DNA of 44,292 nt, from the NCBI GenBank assembly GCA_903932425.1, contig CAIZGG010000448.1, positions 1 to 44,292 on the forward strand. Reading direction: 5' to 3'. The notes under the pieces were generated by a model that was not told the origin of the DNA, did no database searches, and worked only from the letters and a program-made list of their open reading frames with translations. Origin of the DNA: an uncultured beta proteobacterium (GTDB lineage Bacteria > Pseudomonadota > Gammaproteobacteria > Burkholderiales > Burkholderiaceae_B). Below are positions 32,410 through 40,819 of this stretch, in pieces. Each line of letters opens with the position of its first letter. The stretch's first letter is position 1. The translations under genes and the position numbers were made by a program.

Positions 32410-33924
32410 CTAGGCGTTTTCGTCGGCCGAGGCGACTAACGCACTGCGCTTTTTGCGGATGGCGGGCAGCACTGCGCTAATCAGCAATAATGCCGAAATA
32501 AACAGAAAACCCGCTGCAATCGGGCGACTGACAAAAATCCCCATGCTGCCACTCGAAATAATTAAGGACTGGCGTAATGAGTCTTCAAGGATCGGACTCA
32601 AGACATAAGCCAAGATTAAAGGTGCGGGTTCATAATCAAACTTGCGCATCAGGTAGCCCACAACGCCGAAGAACAGCATCATGTAGAGATCCATTTCGCT
32701 GCCGTTGATGACGTAGGCACCGATCAGCGCAATAAATAGGATCAGCGGAAACAACACTGCGTAGCGCACACGTAGTAAGCGTACCCAAAGGCCGATCAGC
32801 GGCAGGTTTAACACCAACAGCATGGCGTTGCCTAAGTACATGCTGGTCACGGTGCCCCAAAAGAGCTCTGGATTTTTTTCAATCATCAGAGGGCCTGGCG
32901 TAATCCCATGAATCATCAATGCACCGAGCAAAATCCCCATGACTGCGTTGGCGGGGATGCCGAGCGTGAGCAGAGGGATGAAGGCGGCTTGCGCTGCAGC
33001 ATTGTTCGCTGCCTCAGGGCCTGCTACGCCAGCAATTGCGCCATGCCCAAATTTTTCAGGTGTTTTTGAAATTCGTTTTTCTGTTCCGTACGAAATAAAG
33101 GACGCAAGCACCGCACCGCCGCCGGGCAAGATCCCTAATAAGAATCCTGACAGTGAGCCGCGCATGATTGGGGCGAAAGACTCTTTCCAGTCTTCGCGAC
33201 TAGGCAGCAAGTTTTTGACCTGACTGACCACTACGCCTTGCTTGATGGTTCGCTCTACGTTTAGCAAAATTTCAGATACGCCGAACAATCCCATTGAGAG
33301 TGGTGCGATACCGATTCCGTCTAGCAAGTCAGACACGCCGAAGGTGAATCTAGGTAGCCCGGTCATGGTGTCTAAGCCCACGACTCCGGCCAGCACACCG
33401 ACACCCGCCATCATGAGCGACTTGGCCATCGATTTTTGTGCCAGGTAGGTCAAAATCACTAGGCCCATGATCATGAGCGCAAAGTATTCGGGCGGCCCAA
33501 ACTTTAAGGCGATTGAAGCGAGTGGAGGTGCAAGCAGCATCAAGCCAATAATGCCGATTGTGCCCGCGATAAACGAGCCGAAGGCTGCGATGCCTAGGGC
33601 AGGGCCAGCACGCCCTTGAAGCGCCATTTGATGGCCGTCTAGCATGGTGACCACGGACGCGGCCTCTCCGGGGATTCCCACCAGAATCGACGTGGTCGAC
33701 CCCCCATACTGAGCGCCGTAATAAATACCTGACAGCATAATGATTGCCGTCACAGGCGAAATACCAAAAGTAATCGGTAACAAAATTGACATGGCGCCAA
33801 CGGGACCAATCCCAGGCAAAACGCCTATCAGGGTTCCGATCATGACGCCTATAAAGCAAAAGAAAATATTGTGTGGTTGGAATGCCACCGCGAAACCGGT
33901 GATGAGGTTGTCAGCTAAGTCCAT
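32410..33924 (-). CDS. tctA: Tripartite tricarboxylate transporter large permease TctA
   Basis: Large subunit of the second complete TTT carrier, 504 aa, with about 12 hydrophobic segments. Signatures: [41 protein letters not shown] and the second-half [20 protein letters not shown]. It is clearly related to but distinct from the copy at 16957, including different loops and C-terminus ([17 protein letters not shown]). It lies 15 bases after TctB and 24 bases before TctC, giving the order tctB-tctA-tctC-flavoprotein, unlike tctC-tctB-tctA in the other system. Confidence 0.95.
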   Translation of the reverse strand: MDLADNLITGFAVAFQPHNIFFCFIGVMIGTLIGVLPGIGPVGAMSILLPITFGISPVTAIIMLSGIYYGAQYGGSTTSILVGIPGEAASVVTMLDGHQMALQGRAGPALGIAAFGSFIAGTIGIIGLMLLAPPLASIALKFGPPEYFALMIMGLVILTYLAQKSMAKSLMMAGVGVLAGVVGLDTMTGLPRFTFGVSDLLDGIGIAPLSMGLFGVSEILLNVERTIKQGVVVSQVKNLLPSREDWKESFAPIMRGSLSGFLLGILPGGGAVLASFISYGTEKRISKTPEKFGHGAIAGVAGPEAANNAAAQAAFIPLLTLGIPANAVMGILLGALMIHGITPGPLMIEKNPELFWGTVTSMYLGNAMLLVLNLPLIGLWVRLLRVRYAVLFPLILFIALIGAYVINGSEMDLYMMLFFGVVGYLMRKFDYEPAPLILAYVLSPILEDSLRQSLIISSGSMGIFVSRPIAAGFLFISALLLISAVLPAIRKKRSALVASADENA

Positions 33925-33939
33925 AGGGAGTCGCGCGCC

Positions 33940-34398
33940 TCAGAAGCCAAAAATTCCCGCTGGTAGCGAGATTTTTAAAATAGTTTTGAATAAGACGTAG
34001 GTGCAGCCGATTGCGATGACTGGAATCAGAATTGAGGTTTTCCAACTCAAGCCCTCAAGCCAGCGCATGATAATCAGCAGCAAAATAAAACTACACAAGA
34101 AAAAGCCTAGCGTCTCGAAAGCCAAAATAAACAAAATGATGAGCAGCGAGATGGCGACCGCGCGCCACCAGTTACAGCCAGCCCAAAGATCAGCAACGCG
34201 AGTCTGAGCAGCCGGATCGCCTTTGAATGATTGGATAAATATCAAGAGCGCCATGAGCGCAACAAAGCTACCCGCCACGCAGGTCAAAAATCCCGAGCCA
34301 GGAGCCCCCATTGTGCCTACGCCAAGATCCAGGGCTCCATAGACGGCGGCTGCGCCAAAGAGAAGCCAAAACAGACTGCCGACGCGCTCTGCGTTCAA
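33940..34398 (-). CDS. tctB: Tripartite tricarboxylate transporter small permease TctB
   Basis: Small membrane subunit, 152 aa, with four hydrophobic segments (about 5-25, 36-58, 77-103, 115-145) and the TctB-typical GTMGAPGSGFLTCVAGSFVALMALL. It ends in ISLPAGIFGF, the short hydrophobic tail usual for TctB. It is first in its operon and faces the HMG-CoA-lyase-like unit across a 295-base gap. Sequence conservation is low in this family; gene context decides the call. Confidence 0.88.
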   Translation of the reverse strand: MNAERVGSLFWLLFGAAAVYGALDLGVGTMGAPGSGFLTCVAGSFVALMALLIFIQSFKGDPAAQTRVADLWAGCNWWRAVAISLLIILFILAFETLGFFLCSFILLLIIMRWLEGLSWKTSILIPVIAIGCTYVLFKTILKISLPAGIFGF

Positions 34399-34621
34399 GA
34401 TGTCTCCTTCATTATTTTTGTATTTGAACTGAGCATGGCTGCAAATTAACTGTGCAGTGCACCATTTTTGGCGACTCGTTGATGTTCGCCTTGCTCATGC
34501 TCATATTCGTAGCAATCCTAGGTCTTAGTCCCCGTGTTGTCAACCGTACAACTGACCTTCTTGATTGTGAGCACGATCTCGCAATGTGGCCGTTGTTATC
34601 TCTCGCTATGTGGTAAGAGCG

Positions 34622-34649
34622 TTGACATAAGATTCGCCATAGGTTTAAG
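34622..34649 (+). promoter_or_regulatory. Candidate sigma-70 promoter for the lyase-MmgE/PrpD unit
   Basis: A perfect -35 box TTGACA (34622-34627) is followed after 16 bases by TTTAAG (34644-34649), which matches 4 of 6 positions of the -10 consensus. The predicted start of transcription is about 40 bases before ATG 34694. The rest of the 295-base divergent gap (34399-34693) shows only a small CTGCA/TGCAG dyad (34439-34457). Confidence 0.5.
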
Positions 34650-34693
34650 CTGATTCTCAATATTAATTATTCAAGAGACAACAGGAGTCCACC

Positions 34694-35671
34694 ATGTCAG
34701 ATCTGCCAAAACGCGTACGTATTCTCGAAGAAGGTCCTCGTGAGGGGATGCAAATTGAAAAGGGTCCCATCCCGACACAGCGCAAAATCGATTTGATCGA
34801 TAGCTTGTCAGAAACTGGTCTTGAGCAAATTCAGGTGACTTCGTTTGTGAGTCCGCAGGCCGTGCCACAGATGGCCGATGCGCCAGAAATTGTTGCAGGT
34901 TTTAAGCGTAAGCCTGGCGTGCGTTACACCGGCTTATGGTTAAACGATAAGGGGCTTGAGCGTGCGATCGCTACTCAAAAGCTTGATATTCGTGGTTCGC
35001 TGTCGCTGACCGCCTCTGAGAAATTCTTGCTACGCAATCAAAAACGCACTTTGGCTCAAAATATTGAAGCCGTGCATTCGATGATTGGTATGTTTAAGCA
35101 CTACAACGTCGAGGTCAATCGCGCCAGCATCATGGCAGCCTTTGGCTGTAACTTTGAAGGCGACATTTCGACTGAGCGCGTGCTTGATCTGATCAAAACG
35201 TTTCATGACATTGCTGAGCAGCACAACATTAAGATCGGAACCTTGTCGTTAGCCGACACCATGGCTTGGGCCACACCTGGTTCGATTCGCAGAGTGGTAG
35301 GTGCGGTACGTAACAAGTATCCTGATCTCGCGCTGTCTTTGCACCTGCACGATACGCGCGGCATGGGTATTGCCAATGCCTACGCTGGTATGCAGATGGG
35401 TGTAGAAATTTTTGACGCAGCCGTTGCAGGCTTGGGTGGCTGTCCTTTTGCTTCGCATTCAGGTGCCTCGGGTAACGTCTGTACTGAAGATCTGGTATTC
35501 ATGTGCCACGAGATGGGTATCGAAACTGGCATCGATCTTGAAAAATTGATTGAGTCGGCGCTCTTGGCTGAGCAAGTTGTTGGCCATCCCTTGCCAGGTT
35601 CAGTGAAGATGGGCGGTTCGTTGAACAAACTGCGCCAGAAAGTCAAAGAATCGATGCAAGCTAAAGCCTAA
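34694..35671 (+). CDS. Hydroxymethylglutaryl-CoA lyase-like enzyme (HMGL/DRE-TIM family) with PREG variant
   Basis: Cytosolic TIM-barrel aldol-lyase, 325 aa. The metal/catalytic segment reads ILEEGPREGMQIEKGPIP (10-27). HMG-CoA lyases have GPRDG here, so the metal-ligand Asp is replaced by Glu17. The metal histidines are in SLHLHDTRG (H217, H219), and the active-site Cys250 is in GLGGCPFASHSGASGNVCTED. Fold and catalytic Cys support a lyase that splits a 3-hydroxy-3-methylacyl-CoA-type substrate into an acyl-CoA and a keto acid. Substrate could differ from HMG-CoA given the Asp-to-Glu change. AACAGGAGTCCACC precedes the start. An MmgE/PrpD gene follows after 14 bases. Confidence 0.87.
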   Translation: MSDLPKRVRILEEGPREGMQIEKGPIPTQRKIDLIDSLSETGLEQIQVTSFVSPQAVPQMADAPEIVAGFKRKPGVRYTGLWLNDKGLERAIATQKLDIRGSLSLTASEKFLLRNQKRTLAQNIEAVHSMIGMFKHYNVEVNRASIMAAFGCNFEGDISTERVLDLIKTFHDIAEQHNIKIGTLSLADTMAWATPGSIRRVVGAVRNKYPDLALSLHLHDTRGMGIANAYAGMQMGVEIFDAAVAGLGGCPFASHSGASGNVCTEDLVFMCHEMGIETGIDLEKLIESALLAEQVVGHPLPGSVKMGGSLNKLRQKVKESMQAKA

Positions 35672-35685
35672 GCAAGGACGCCATC

Positions 35686-37050
35686 ATGACCGATATCACC
35701 CGTGAACTTGGTGCGTTTGTTTCAGGTTTAACCTACGACAAAATCCCAAAGGCAGCAGTCGAAGTCATTCACATGGGCTTTGCAGATTGTGTGGGCGTGA
35801 TGCTCGCCGGTCGTGATGAGCCTCCTACTAAAATCTTAAAAGAGGTGCTTGCGCCGCCCGCGGGCACCTCGACATTGATGTTCGGTGCGCAGACTGCGAG
35901 CGCACCTGATGCAGCTTGGATCAATGGTGTCGCCGCGCACGCGTTGGACTTTGATGACGTGGCGATCAAGGGGCACCCGAGTACGATTTTGGTGCCCGCA
36001 ATTATTGCTGAGGCGCAAGCCTTGGGGTCAACCGGGCGTGAGATGGTGACCGCCTACGCGGCAGGCTACGAAGTCTGGGCTGAGTTGGCGCGTCGTGATC
36101 CTGATCACTACCACACCAAAGGTTGGCATCCAACCGGCATCTTGGGCGCGATCGCCTCGGCCGCAGCCTGTGCCTCCTTAAATAAATTGAATCCAGAGCA
36201 GTGCACGATGGCCGTCGCCTTGGGGGCGTCTCAAAGCGCTGGCATTATGGCTAACTTCGGCACGATGACTAAGCCGTTTCATGCAGGGCGTTCGGCACAG
36301 TCAGGGGTCTTGGCTGCGCGGCTTGCGAAGGCAGGCTTCACCTCATCGTTAGACGCGCTCGAACACCCCCAGGGTTTCTTGTCGGCCGTCTCGCCGAATA
36401 ACCGTTTTGACGCCACCTCGCCAGTTGAGGCGGGCAAGATCTGGAAGCTTGCAGTGACTAAACTCTCGGTCAAAAAATATCCGCTTTGCTTCTGCACTCA
36501 CCGTGCGTTAGACGGCATGCTTGATTTGGTTGCTGAAACACCGGTGACGGCAGATCAGATCGAAAGCATTACGGCGCTGACCAGTCGTCGTAACACCAAA
36601 GTCTTGCGTAACCATCAACCTCAAACAGGTCTCGAAGCAAAATTCAGTATGCAATTTGCAATGGCCTCGTGCGTGGTGGCTGGGCGTGCTGGCCTGACTG
36701 AGCTCGTGGATGATTTTGTGATTCGCAAAGACGTGCAAGATTTGATGAAAAAAATCAGTGTTCAGGCTGATGATGCCGAGCATCCGACGATGCCCGGCTA
36801 TTCGCCCTTTGACCAAGTGACGGTCAAATTAAAAAATGGTCAGACCTTGCAAAGTAAAGAAGTTGTGACAGTGCGTGGCGGACCAGATTTTCCGCTGAAT
36901 CGCGAGCAACTCTGGGCTAAGTTTGATGACTGTGCAGCCGTGGGGCATTTTGAAGGCTCAGCCTTGAAATTGTTTGACGCGTTTATGTCGCTTGACCAGG
37001 TCGCGCATGTCAGTGATATTCCCGGCTTGAGTTCGGGCAAAAAGAAGTGA
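35686..37050 (+). CDS. MmgE/PrpD family protein
   Basis: All-helical plus alpha/beta MmgE/PrpD fold, 454 aa, the usual length. Typical segments are the start helix GAFVSGLTYDKIPKAAVEV, NGVAAHALDFDDVAIKGHPS (about 84-103), HPTGILGAIASAAAC, and MTKPFHAGRSAQSGVLAARLA (about 190-210 in two parts). CTHRALDGMLDLV follows in the second half. Characterised members are 2-methylcitrate dehydratase, cis-aconitate decarboxylase and iminodisuccinate-processing enzymes, all acting on polycarboxylates. In this unit it would act next to the lyase-like enzyme, perhaps dehydrating the hydroxy acid before CoA activation or cleavage; order and substrate are inference. Confidence 0.9.
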   Translation: MTDITRELGAFVSGLTYDKIPKAAVEVIHMGFADCVGVMLAGRDEPPTKILKEVLAPPAGTSTLMFGAQTASAPDAAWINGVAAHALDFDDVAIKGHPSTILVPAIIAEAQALGSTGREMVTAYAAGYEVWAELARRDPDHYHTKGWHPTGILGAIASAAACASLNKLNPEQCTMAVALGASQSAGIMANFGTMTKPFHAGRSAQSGVLAARLAKAGFTSSLDALEHPQGFLSAVSPNNRFDATSPVEAGKIWKLAVTKLSVKKYPLCFCTHRALDGMLDLVAETPVTADQIESITALTSRRNTKVLRNHQPQTGLEAKFSMQFAMASCVVAGRAGLTELVDDFVIRKDVQDLMKKISVQADDAEHPTMPGYSPFDQVTVKLKNGQTLQSKEVVTVRGGPDFPLNREQLWAKFDDCAAVGHFEGSALKLFDAFMSLDQVAHVSDIPGLSSGKKK

Positions 37051-37162
37051 GCTGCTGTCATACGCCACACATCACTCGAGAGGCTTGAGTGTGGTGTGCG
37101 TTGAGATGACGAATCCGTTGCGCCTTGCACGGTGTCGTTGGCGCGGCAAGTGAATAAAAAAA

Positions 37163-37188
37163 GGATCGCCGAGGCGATCCATTTTTTT
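37163..37188. terminator. Bidirectional intrinsic terminator
   Basis: GGATCGCC (37163-37170) and GGCGATCC (37173-37180) form a GC-rich hairpin, with a seven-A run before and a seven-T run after, between the converging MmgE/PrpD and hydrolase genes. About 60 bases upstream (near 37064-37098) there is also a longer imperfect stem (ACATCACTC pairing with GAGTGTGGTGT) with no T-run. Confidence 0.88.
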
Positions 37189-37203
37189 GTCTGCTTTGAC
37201 TAA

Positions 37204-37872
37204 TTAGCCAATCAGCTTTCTAAACATCTCAATGGTGCGCTCGCGTGCCAACTTGGCTGATGCTGCGTCATACGAACCGCGTTGATCGCAGTTAAAACCG
37301 TGACCTGCTGGGTAGAAGTAGCTGGTTTCCTTTGGATACGCTGCCGCAACGACTTTAGCTTGCTCAAGCGTAATCGAATGATCGGTTTCGCCAAACTGAA
37401 ACATGACCGGGCACTTTGGTGTTTCTTTCAGAAAGTTAGGAATGGCGCCACCGTAGTAAGGTACAGAGCAGGCTAAGCCATCGACGCGACCAGCTGCCAG
37501 CCAGGCAATTACGCCACCCCAGCAGTAACCAACAATACCGACTTTGCCAGCGCCTTTGCCGTGCTCGATCGCAGCTTTAACGTCAAGCAGCGTGTCGTCA
37601 AAGCTAATTTTTTTCATGAGCTCGACACCAGCACCAATTTCAGGTTGTGTATAGCCTGATTCGTATTTGGTTTGTGCACGATCAAAAAAAGCGGGAGCAA
37701 TGGTGAGATAGCCATCAGCCGCGAAACCATCGGCCACTGAACGAATATGGCTATTTACGCCAAAAATTTCAGGTGCAACGATGACTAAGCCGCGTGGCTT
37801 GCCAGCTGGCTCTGCCACATAGGCGTCAAATTGGTGGCCATCTGAGGCTTTAAGTTGAATGCTTTTACCCAT
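37204..37872 (-). CDS. Dienelactone hydrolase family protein
   Basis: Alpha/beta-hydrolase of the dienelactone hydrolase (carboxymethylenebutenolidase) family, 222 aa, cytosolic. Triad: Cys117 in VGYCWGG, Asp164 in GETDHS and His191 in AGHGFNCD. The conserved Glu36 in VAPEIFGVN that primes the Cys is also present. It could open a lactone formed by ring cleavage of (chloro)aromatic acids or hydrolyse another cyclic ester. The start ATG 37872 is preceded by CAAGGAGATCAGT; the frame is open 24 codons further but without a site. It is a single-gene unit downstream of two orphan receptor genes, with its own promoter candidate. Confidence 0.92.
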   Translation of the reverse strand: MGKSIQLKASDGHQFDAYVAEPAGKPRGLVIVAPEIFGVNSHIRSVADGFAADGYLTIAPAFFDRAQTKYESGYTQPEIGAGVELMKKISFDDTLLDVKAAIEHGKGAGKVGIVGYCWGGVIAWLAAGRVDGLACSVPYYGGAIPNFLKETPKCPVMFQFGETDHSITLEQAKVVAAAYPKETSYFYPAGHGFNCDQRGSYDAASAKLARERTIEMFRKLIG

Positions 37873-37941
37873 ACTGATCTCCTTGAATACGTCTTGCTTG
37901 AATGATTGATTAAACAGAACCTTGCGTGTCGCGAAAGGGGG

Positions 37942-37955
37942 CACTGACGTCTGTG
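37942..37955. promoter_or_regulatory. Near-palindrome downstream of the hydrolase promoter
   Basis: CACTGACGTCTGTG is a 14-base near-palindrome with a perfect GACGTC core and one mismatched pair. It lies about 20 bases inside the predicted transcript of the hydrolase gene, a position where a repressor could block transcription. Confidence 0.35.
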
Positions 37956-37973
37956 ACGCTTTTTGCTGCGCTA

Positions 37974-37979
37974 ATTATA
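37974..37979 (-). promoter_or_regulatory. Candidate -10 box of the dienelactone hydrolase gene
   Basis: On the minus strand a perfect TATAAT stands at 37979-37974, about 100 bases upstream of ATG 37872. A poor -35 (TTGTCG at 38004-37999, 19-base spacing) accompanies it, so strength may depend on an activator. Confidence 0.5.
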
Positions 37980-38027
37980 TGCACAGACGCGGTAAGTTCG
38001 ACAAGACATTGTAAATGCCTGTTGAGG

Positions 38028-39071
38028 CTATTTTAGATCGCCCGTTTTAGTGAAGTAATCTTTATACCAGGCCGTTTCGAGTGCCAAGTCGCGGTTGAGT
38101 GTTTTGCTGTCTTTAAGCTCAAAAGGTAAGTAGTTTTGTTTGAGCATTGCTCTGAACTCAGCCGATTGGGCGATTGTCATAAAAGTGTCTTCAAGCTTTT
38201 TGATAATCGCTGGCGGTGTTCCGGCCCGAACGGTGACGAGCATGCCGCTATTAGGGGGGTTATCCCAGTCGCAGCCAATCTCTTTGAGTGTTCGAACTTC
38301 AGGGAAGTTTTCGTCGCGCATGCTTTGAAATAGCACCAGTTGTCGAAACACTCCGTCAACAACTAAGGGGTTGTGTGATCCTGAGCCCGACGTGAAGTTC
38401 ACATGTTTTCCCATCAACATGGTGTTGGCTTCTGTGCCGCCCTTGGTTGGTACATGTTTAAAATCCAAGCCTTTGCACCGCTTTAGGGCCTCAACGCCCA
38501 TCTGTTGTGAGGTTGTGGCTACACCACCACCACCCGCTGTCGCGAACGACATACCTGGATTCTTTTTTGCTGCCTCAATGAAATCTTCGATGGTCTTCCA
38601 AGGGCTATCTGCAGGTATAACAACAGAACCGTTATGAAAGTAACTATATTGCATGACGCCTACAATATCTGACGTCTTATAACTTACCTTCATGAGGGCC
38701 GGGCGAGTTGTGATCGCGGAAGTTGAGCCAATCAGTACCGTGTAGCCATCTGGCTTTTTTGACACCAGCATGCCTGCGGCAACTGTTCCGCCGCCGCCAC
38801 CTTTGTTATCGATTGTGATGGGTACGCCCAAAATGGGCTCGGCAGCACGGGCAAGGGCGCGAGCGGTAATGTCGGTCGTTGCTCCGGCAGCGTAGGACAC
38901 ATAAAACGTGATTGGTTTGTTCGGATAATTTTGTGCCTGTGCCGTAAATGGCAAGGCAAGGCAAACAGCGCCAGTCAGCGTGCCAACAAACCCTGACCAA
39001 GCGACAAAAGAACCCGGCTTCAAAAAAATTGTCCTTCGTTTAGCCTGTGCGATCAATTCTTTGAAATACAT
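38028..39071 (-). CDS. Bug/TctC family substrate-binding protein, paralogue of the receptor at 31414 (orphan)
   Basis: Periplasmic receptor, 347 aa. It has a longer N-terminal region before the hydrophobic signal core (SGFVGTLTGAVCLALPFTAQA). The mature part YPNKPITFYVSYAAGATTDITAR, then DNKGGGGGTVAAGMLVSKK and VPTKGGTEANTMLMGKHV, is strikingly like the TctC at 31414. It shares both unusual cysteines (ALKRCKGLDFKH and LKEIGCDWDNPP). No membrane subunits adjoin it, so it may use the TctAB of the 32410-34398 system. The start at 39071 is preceded by TGGGGTCTACATC; upstream in-frame codons are possible. Confidence 0.9.
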   Translation of the reverse strand: MYFKELIAQAKRRTIFLKPGSFVAWSGFVGTLTGAVCLALPFTAQAQNYPNKPITFYVSYAAGATTDITARALARAAEPILGVPITIDNKGGGGGTVAAGMLVSKKPDGYTVLIGSTSAITTRPALMKVSYKTSDIVGVMQYSYFHNGSVVIPADSPWKTIEDFIEAAKKNPGMSFATAGGGGVATTSQQMGVEALKRCKGLDFKHVPTKGGTEANTMLMGKHVNFTSGSGSHNPLVVDGVFRQLVLFQSMRDENFPEVRTLKEIGCDWDNPPNSGMLVTVRAGTPPAIIKKLEDTFMTIAQSAEFRAMLKQNYLPFELKDSKTLNRDLALETAWYKDYFTKTGDLK

Positions 39072-39160
39072 GATGTAGACCCCATTTTCATACAACACCG
39101 CTAGACGTTCTGTTATTGACTTAGCACCGACCCTTGCTGGATTCGAGGTTGCAAGGCGCT

Positions 39161-40159
39161 TTACTCTTGAGTCAGCTTAGCCGCCTCAACGGTTTGCTTC
39201 CAATTCGCAATCTCTGAACGCACAAAGGCGTTGAACTCTGCCGGAGAATTACCGCCCGCGACACCACCCATTTCTTTGAAGCGGCTCTGGATGTCAGCGG
39301 TGTTTAAGACTTTGGCTGTCGCAAGTTGCAAACGCTCAACGATCGCCTGAGGCGTTGCCGCCGGGGCAAAAAGACCGAACCAAGCTGTTACCAGCATATT
39401 TGGCACGCCCGCCTCAGCCATGGTCGGGACGTTGGGCAGTTCGGGCGCGCGTACATCGCTCGTCACTGCGAGCGCACGTAGCTTGCCGCCCTTAATCTGC
39501 GCCATCACGCTCGGTGCTGTCGCGATCATAAAAGTGAACTGGTTGCCTAGTAAGGCGCCCGTCGCAGGGCCTGCGCCCTTGTACGGGATGTGCGGCACCT
39601 GAATCCCTGCGCGCTGCATAAACATCTCACCGGATAGATGAGGCGATTGTCCGGCCCCCGCCGAGCCAAAGGAATAGAGACTAGGATCCTTTTTGATCGC
39701 GCTGATCAGCTCTTGCACCGTCGTAAAGGGAGTGCTGCTGTTCACGACCAAGATATTGGGATTTGAGATAACAAGCGTGATTGCGCTGAAGTCCTCAGGC
39801 GTGTAAGGGAGCTTTTTATACAAGCTGTAATTGATTGAATGCGAGCCGATATTTGCCATCATGATCGTATAGCCATCGGGCGCGGCGCGCGCCACATACT
39901 GCGAGCCCAAAATGCCGCCCGCACCGGCCTTGTTTTCAACGACAACGGTTGTGCCGAGTTCAGCGCCAAGTTTTTCGCTAATAATGCGCGCTGCTTGATC
40001 ACCTGTACCGCCTGGCGCGGCGCCCACGATAATTGTGATGGGCTTGTCGGGCCAAGCGGCCGCACAAGGCAGGGCAAGCGCAAGCGCCAGATTGAACGCC
40101 GCGAATGCGCGGGGGGAAAACATTTTATGAAAGGTTCGCAACTTGAGTGCCGGTATCAC
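39161..40159 (-). CDS. Bug/TctC family substrate-binding protein (orphan)
   Basis: Periplasmic receptor, 332 aa, with a signal peptide (AAFNLALALALPCAAA) and the motifs WPDKPITIIVGAAPGGTGDQ, ENKAGAGGILGSQYVAR, HIPYKGAGPATGALLGNQ and VPTMAEAGVPNMLVTAWFG. The ligand Asp in GGTGD is present. GTG 40159 is chosen as start because AGGAGACTGCT lies just before it; an ATG at 40123 is the alternative. It is divergent from the unit at 40333 across 173 bases that include a GCGCA/TGCGC hairpin (40286-40303). It is followed on its own strand, 89 bases later, by another orphan receptor. Confidence 0.9.
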   Translation of the reverse strand: MIPALKLRTFHKMFSPRAFAAFNLALALALPCAAAWPDKPITIIVGAAPGGTGDQAARIISEKLGAELGTTVVVENKAGAGGILGSQYVARAAPDGYTIMMANIGSHSINYSLYKKLPYTPEDFSAITLVISNPNILVVNSSTPFTTVQELISAIKKDPSLYSFGSAGAGQSPHLSGEMFMQRAGIQVPHIPYKGAGPATGALLGNQFTFMIATAPSVMAQIKGGKLRALAVTSDVRAPELPNVPTMAEAGVPNMLVTAWFGLFAPAATPQAIVERLQLATAKVLNTADIQSRFKEMGGVAGGNSPAEFNAFVRSEIANWKQTVEAAKLTQE

Positions 40160-40332
40160 AGCAGTCTCCTAATACTGAATTTATTTTGTTTGTTGTCGCT
40201 TAAGGTTAGCAGGAAATCATCTTCCAATCGTATTTCTTGCTAGACGCAACGGGGCATGATGTCCATAATAAGAGCAAAACACAAAGCGCATGCTGCATTG
40301 CGCCATAAGAATCTAACTTAAGGAGAACAGTC

Positions 40333-40794
40333 GTGGCAACAAAGATAGCAAAGGAAAAAAATTCTGGCTTTACAAAAGTAGGTGACGTCTCGCGTAGAGC
40401 CATTATTGGCGATCAGTATGTGGATGGCATGCTAAAAGAAAAAAATCCGTTCGATCACGAGTGGCAAGAATATTTAAACAATCAACTTTGGGGCCGCACC
40501 TGGGCGCGCGGCATTTTGAGTCATCAGCAACTTAGCCTGGTGAACTTGTCGATGCTGGCAGGCTTGGGTCGAATGGAAGAGTTCGAATTGCATTTTCGAA
40601 TTGCACTGACTCGTACGAAGGTGCCGCTCATTCAATTGCGCGAAATTTTGTTACACATCGGGATGTACTGCGGAGTTCCGATTGGTCGTGATGCCTTTGC
40701 GATTGCGCGACGAGTGTTAAAAGAAGAGCGCGTAGATGTCTCTCAGTTAGACGATATTTCCGTTGAAAAATCACCAAGTAAAAAGAAAAAATAA
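40333..40794 (+). CDS. Carboxymuconolactone decarboxylase family protein (PcaC-like)
   Basis: All-helical CMD-fold protein, 153 aa. It has the core WQEYLNNQLWGRTWARGILS (44-63), then LSMLAGLGRMEEFELHFRIAL and REILLHIGMYCGVPIGRDAF. These match 4-carboxymuconolactone decarboxylase rather than the AhpD peroxidase branch, since the CxxC pair of AhpD is absent. A basic tail (SPSKKKK) ends it. PcaC-type enzymes decarboxylate a lactone in the beta-ketoadipate pathway, but no other pca gene is nearby, so another substrate is possible. GTG start at 40333 after AAGGAGAACAGTC. First gene of a unit with a Bug receptor and FadH. Confidence 0.86.
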   Translation: MATKIAKEKNSGFTKVGDVSRRAIIGDQYVDGMLKEKNPFDHEWQEYLNNQLWGRTWARGILSHQQLSLVNLSMLAGLGRMEEFELHFRIALTRTKVPLIQLREILLHIGMYCGVPIGRDAFAIARRVLKEERVDVSQLDDISVEKSPSKKKK

Positions 40795-40819
40795 ATTTTG
40801 TTTTGGGTGGATGTCAGAC

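Noticed and set aside
40237-40269. Possible promoter TTGCTA ... CATAAT before the CMD-like gene
   Set aside because: Spacing is 21 bases, too long for a normal sigma-70 promoter, and no better pair was found.
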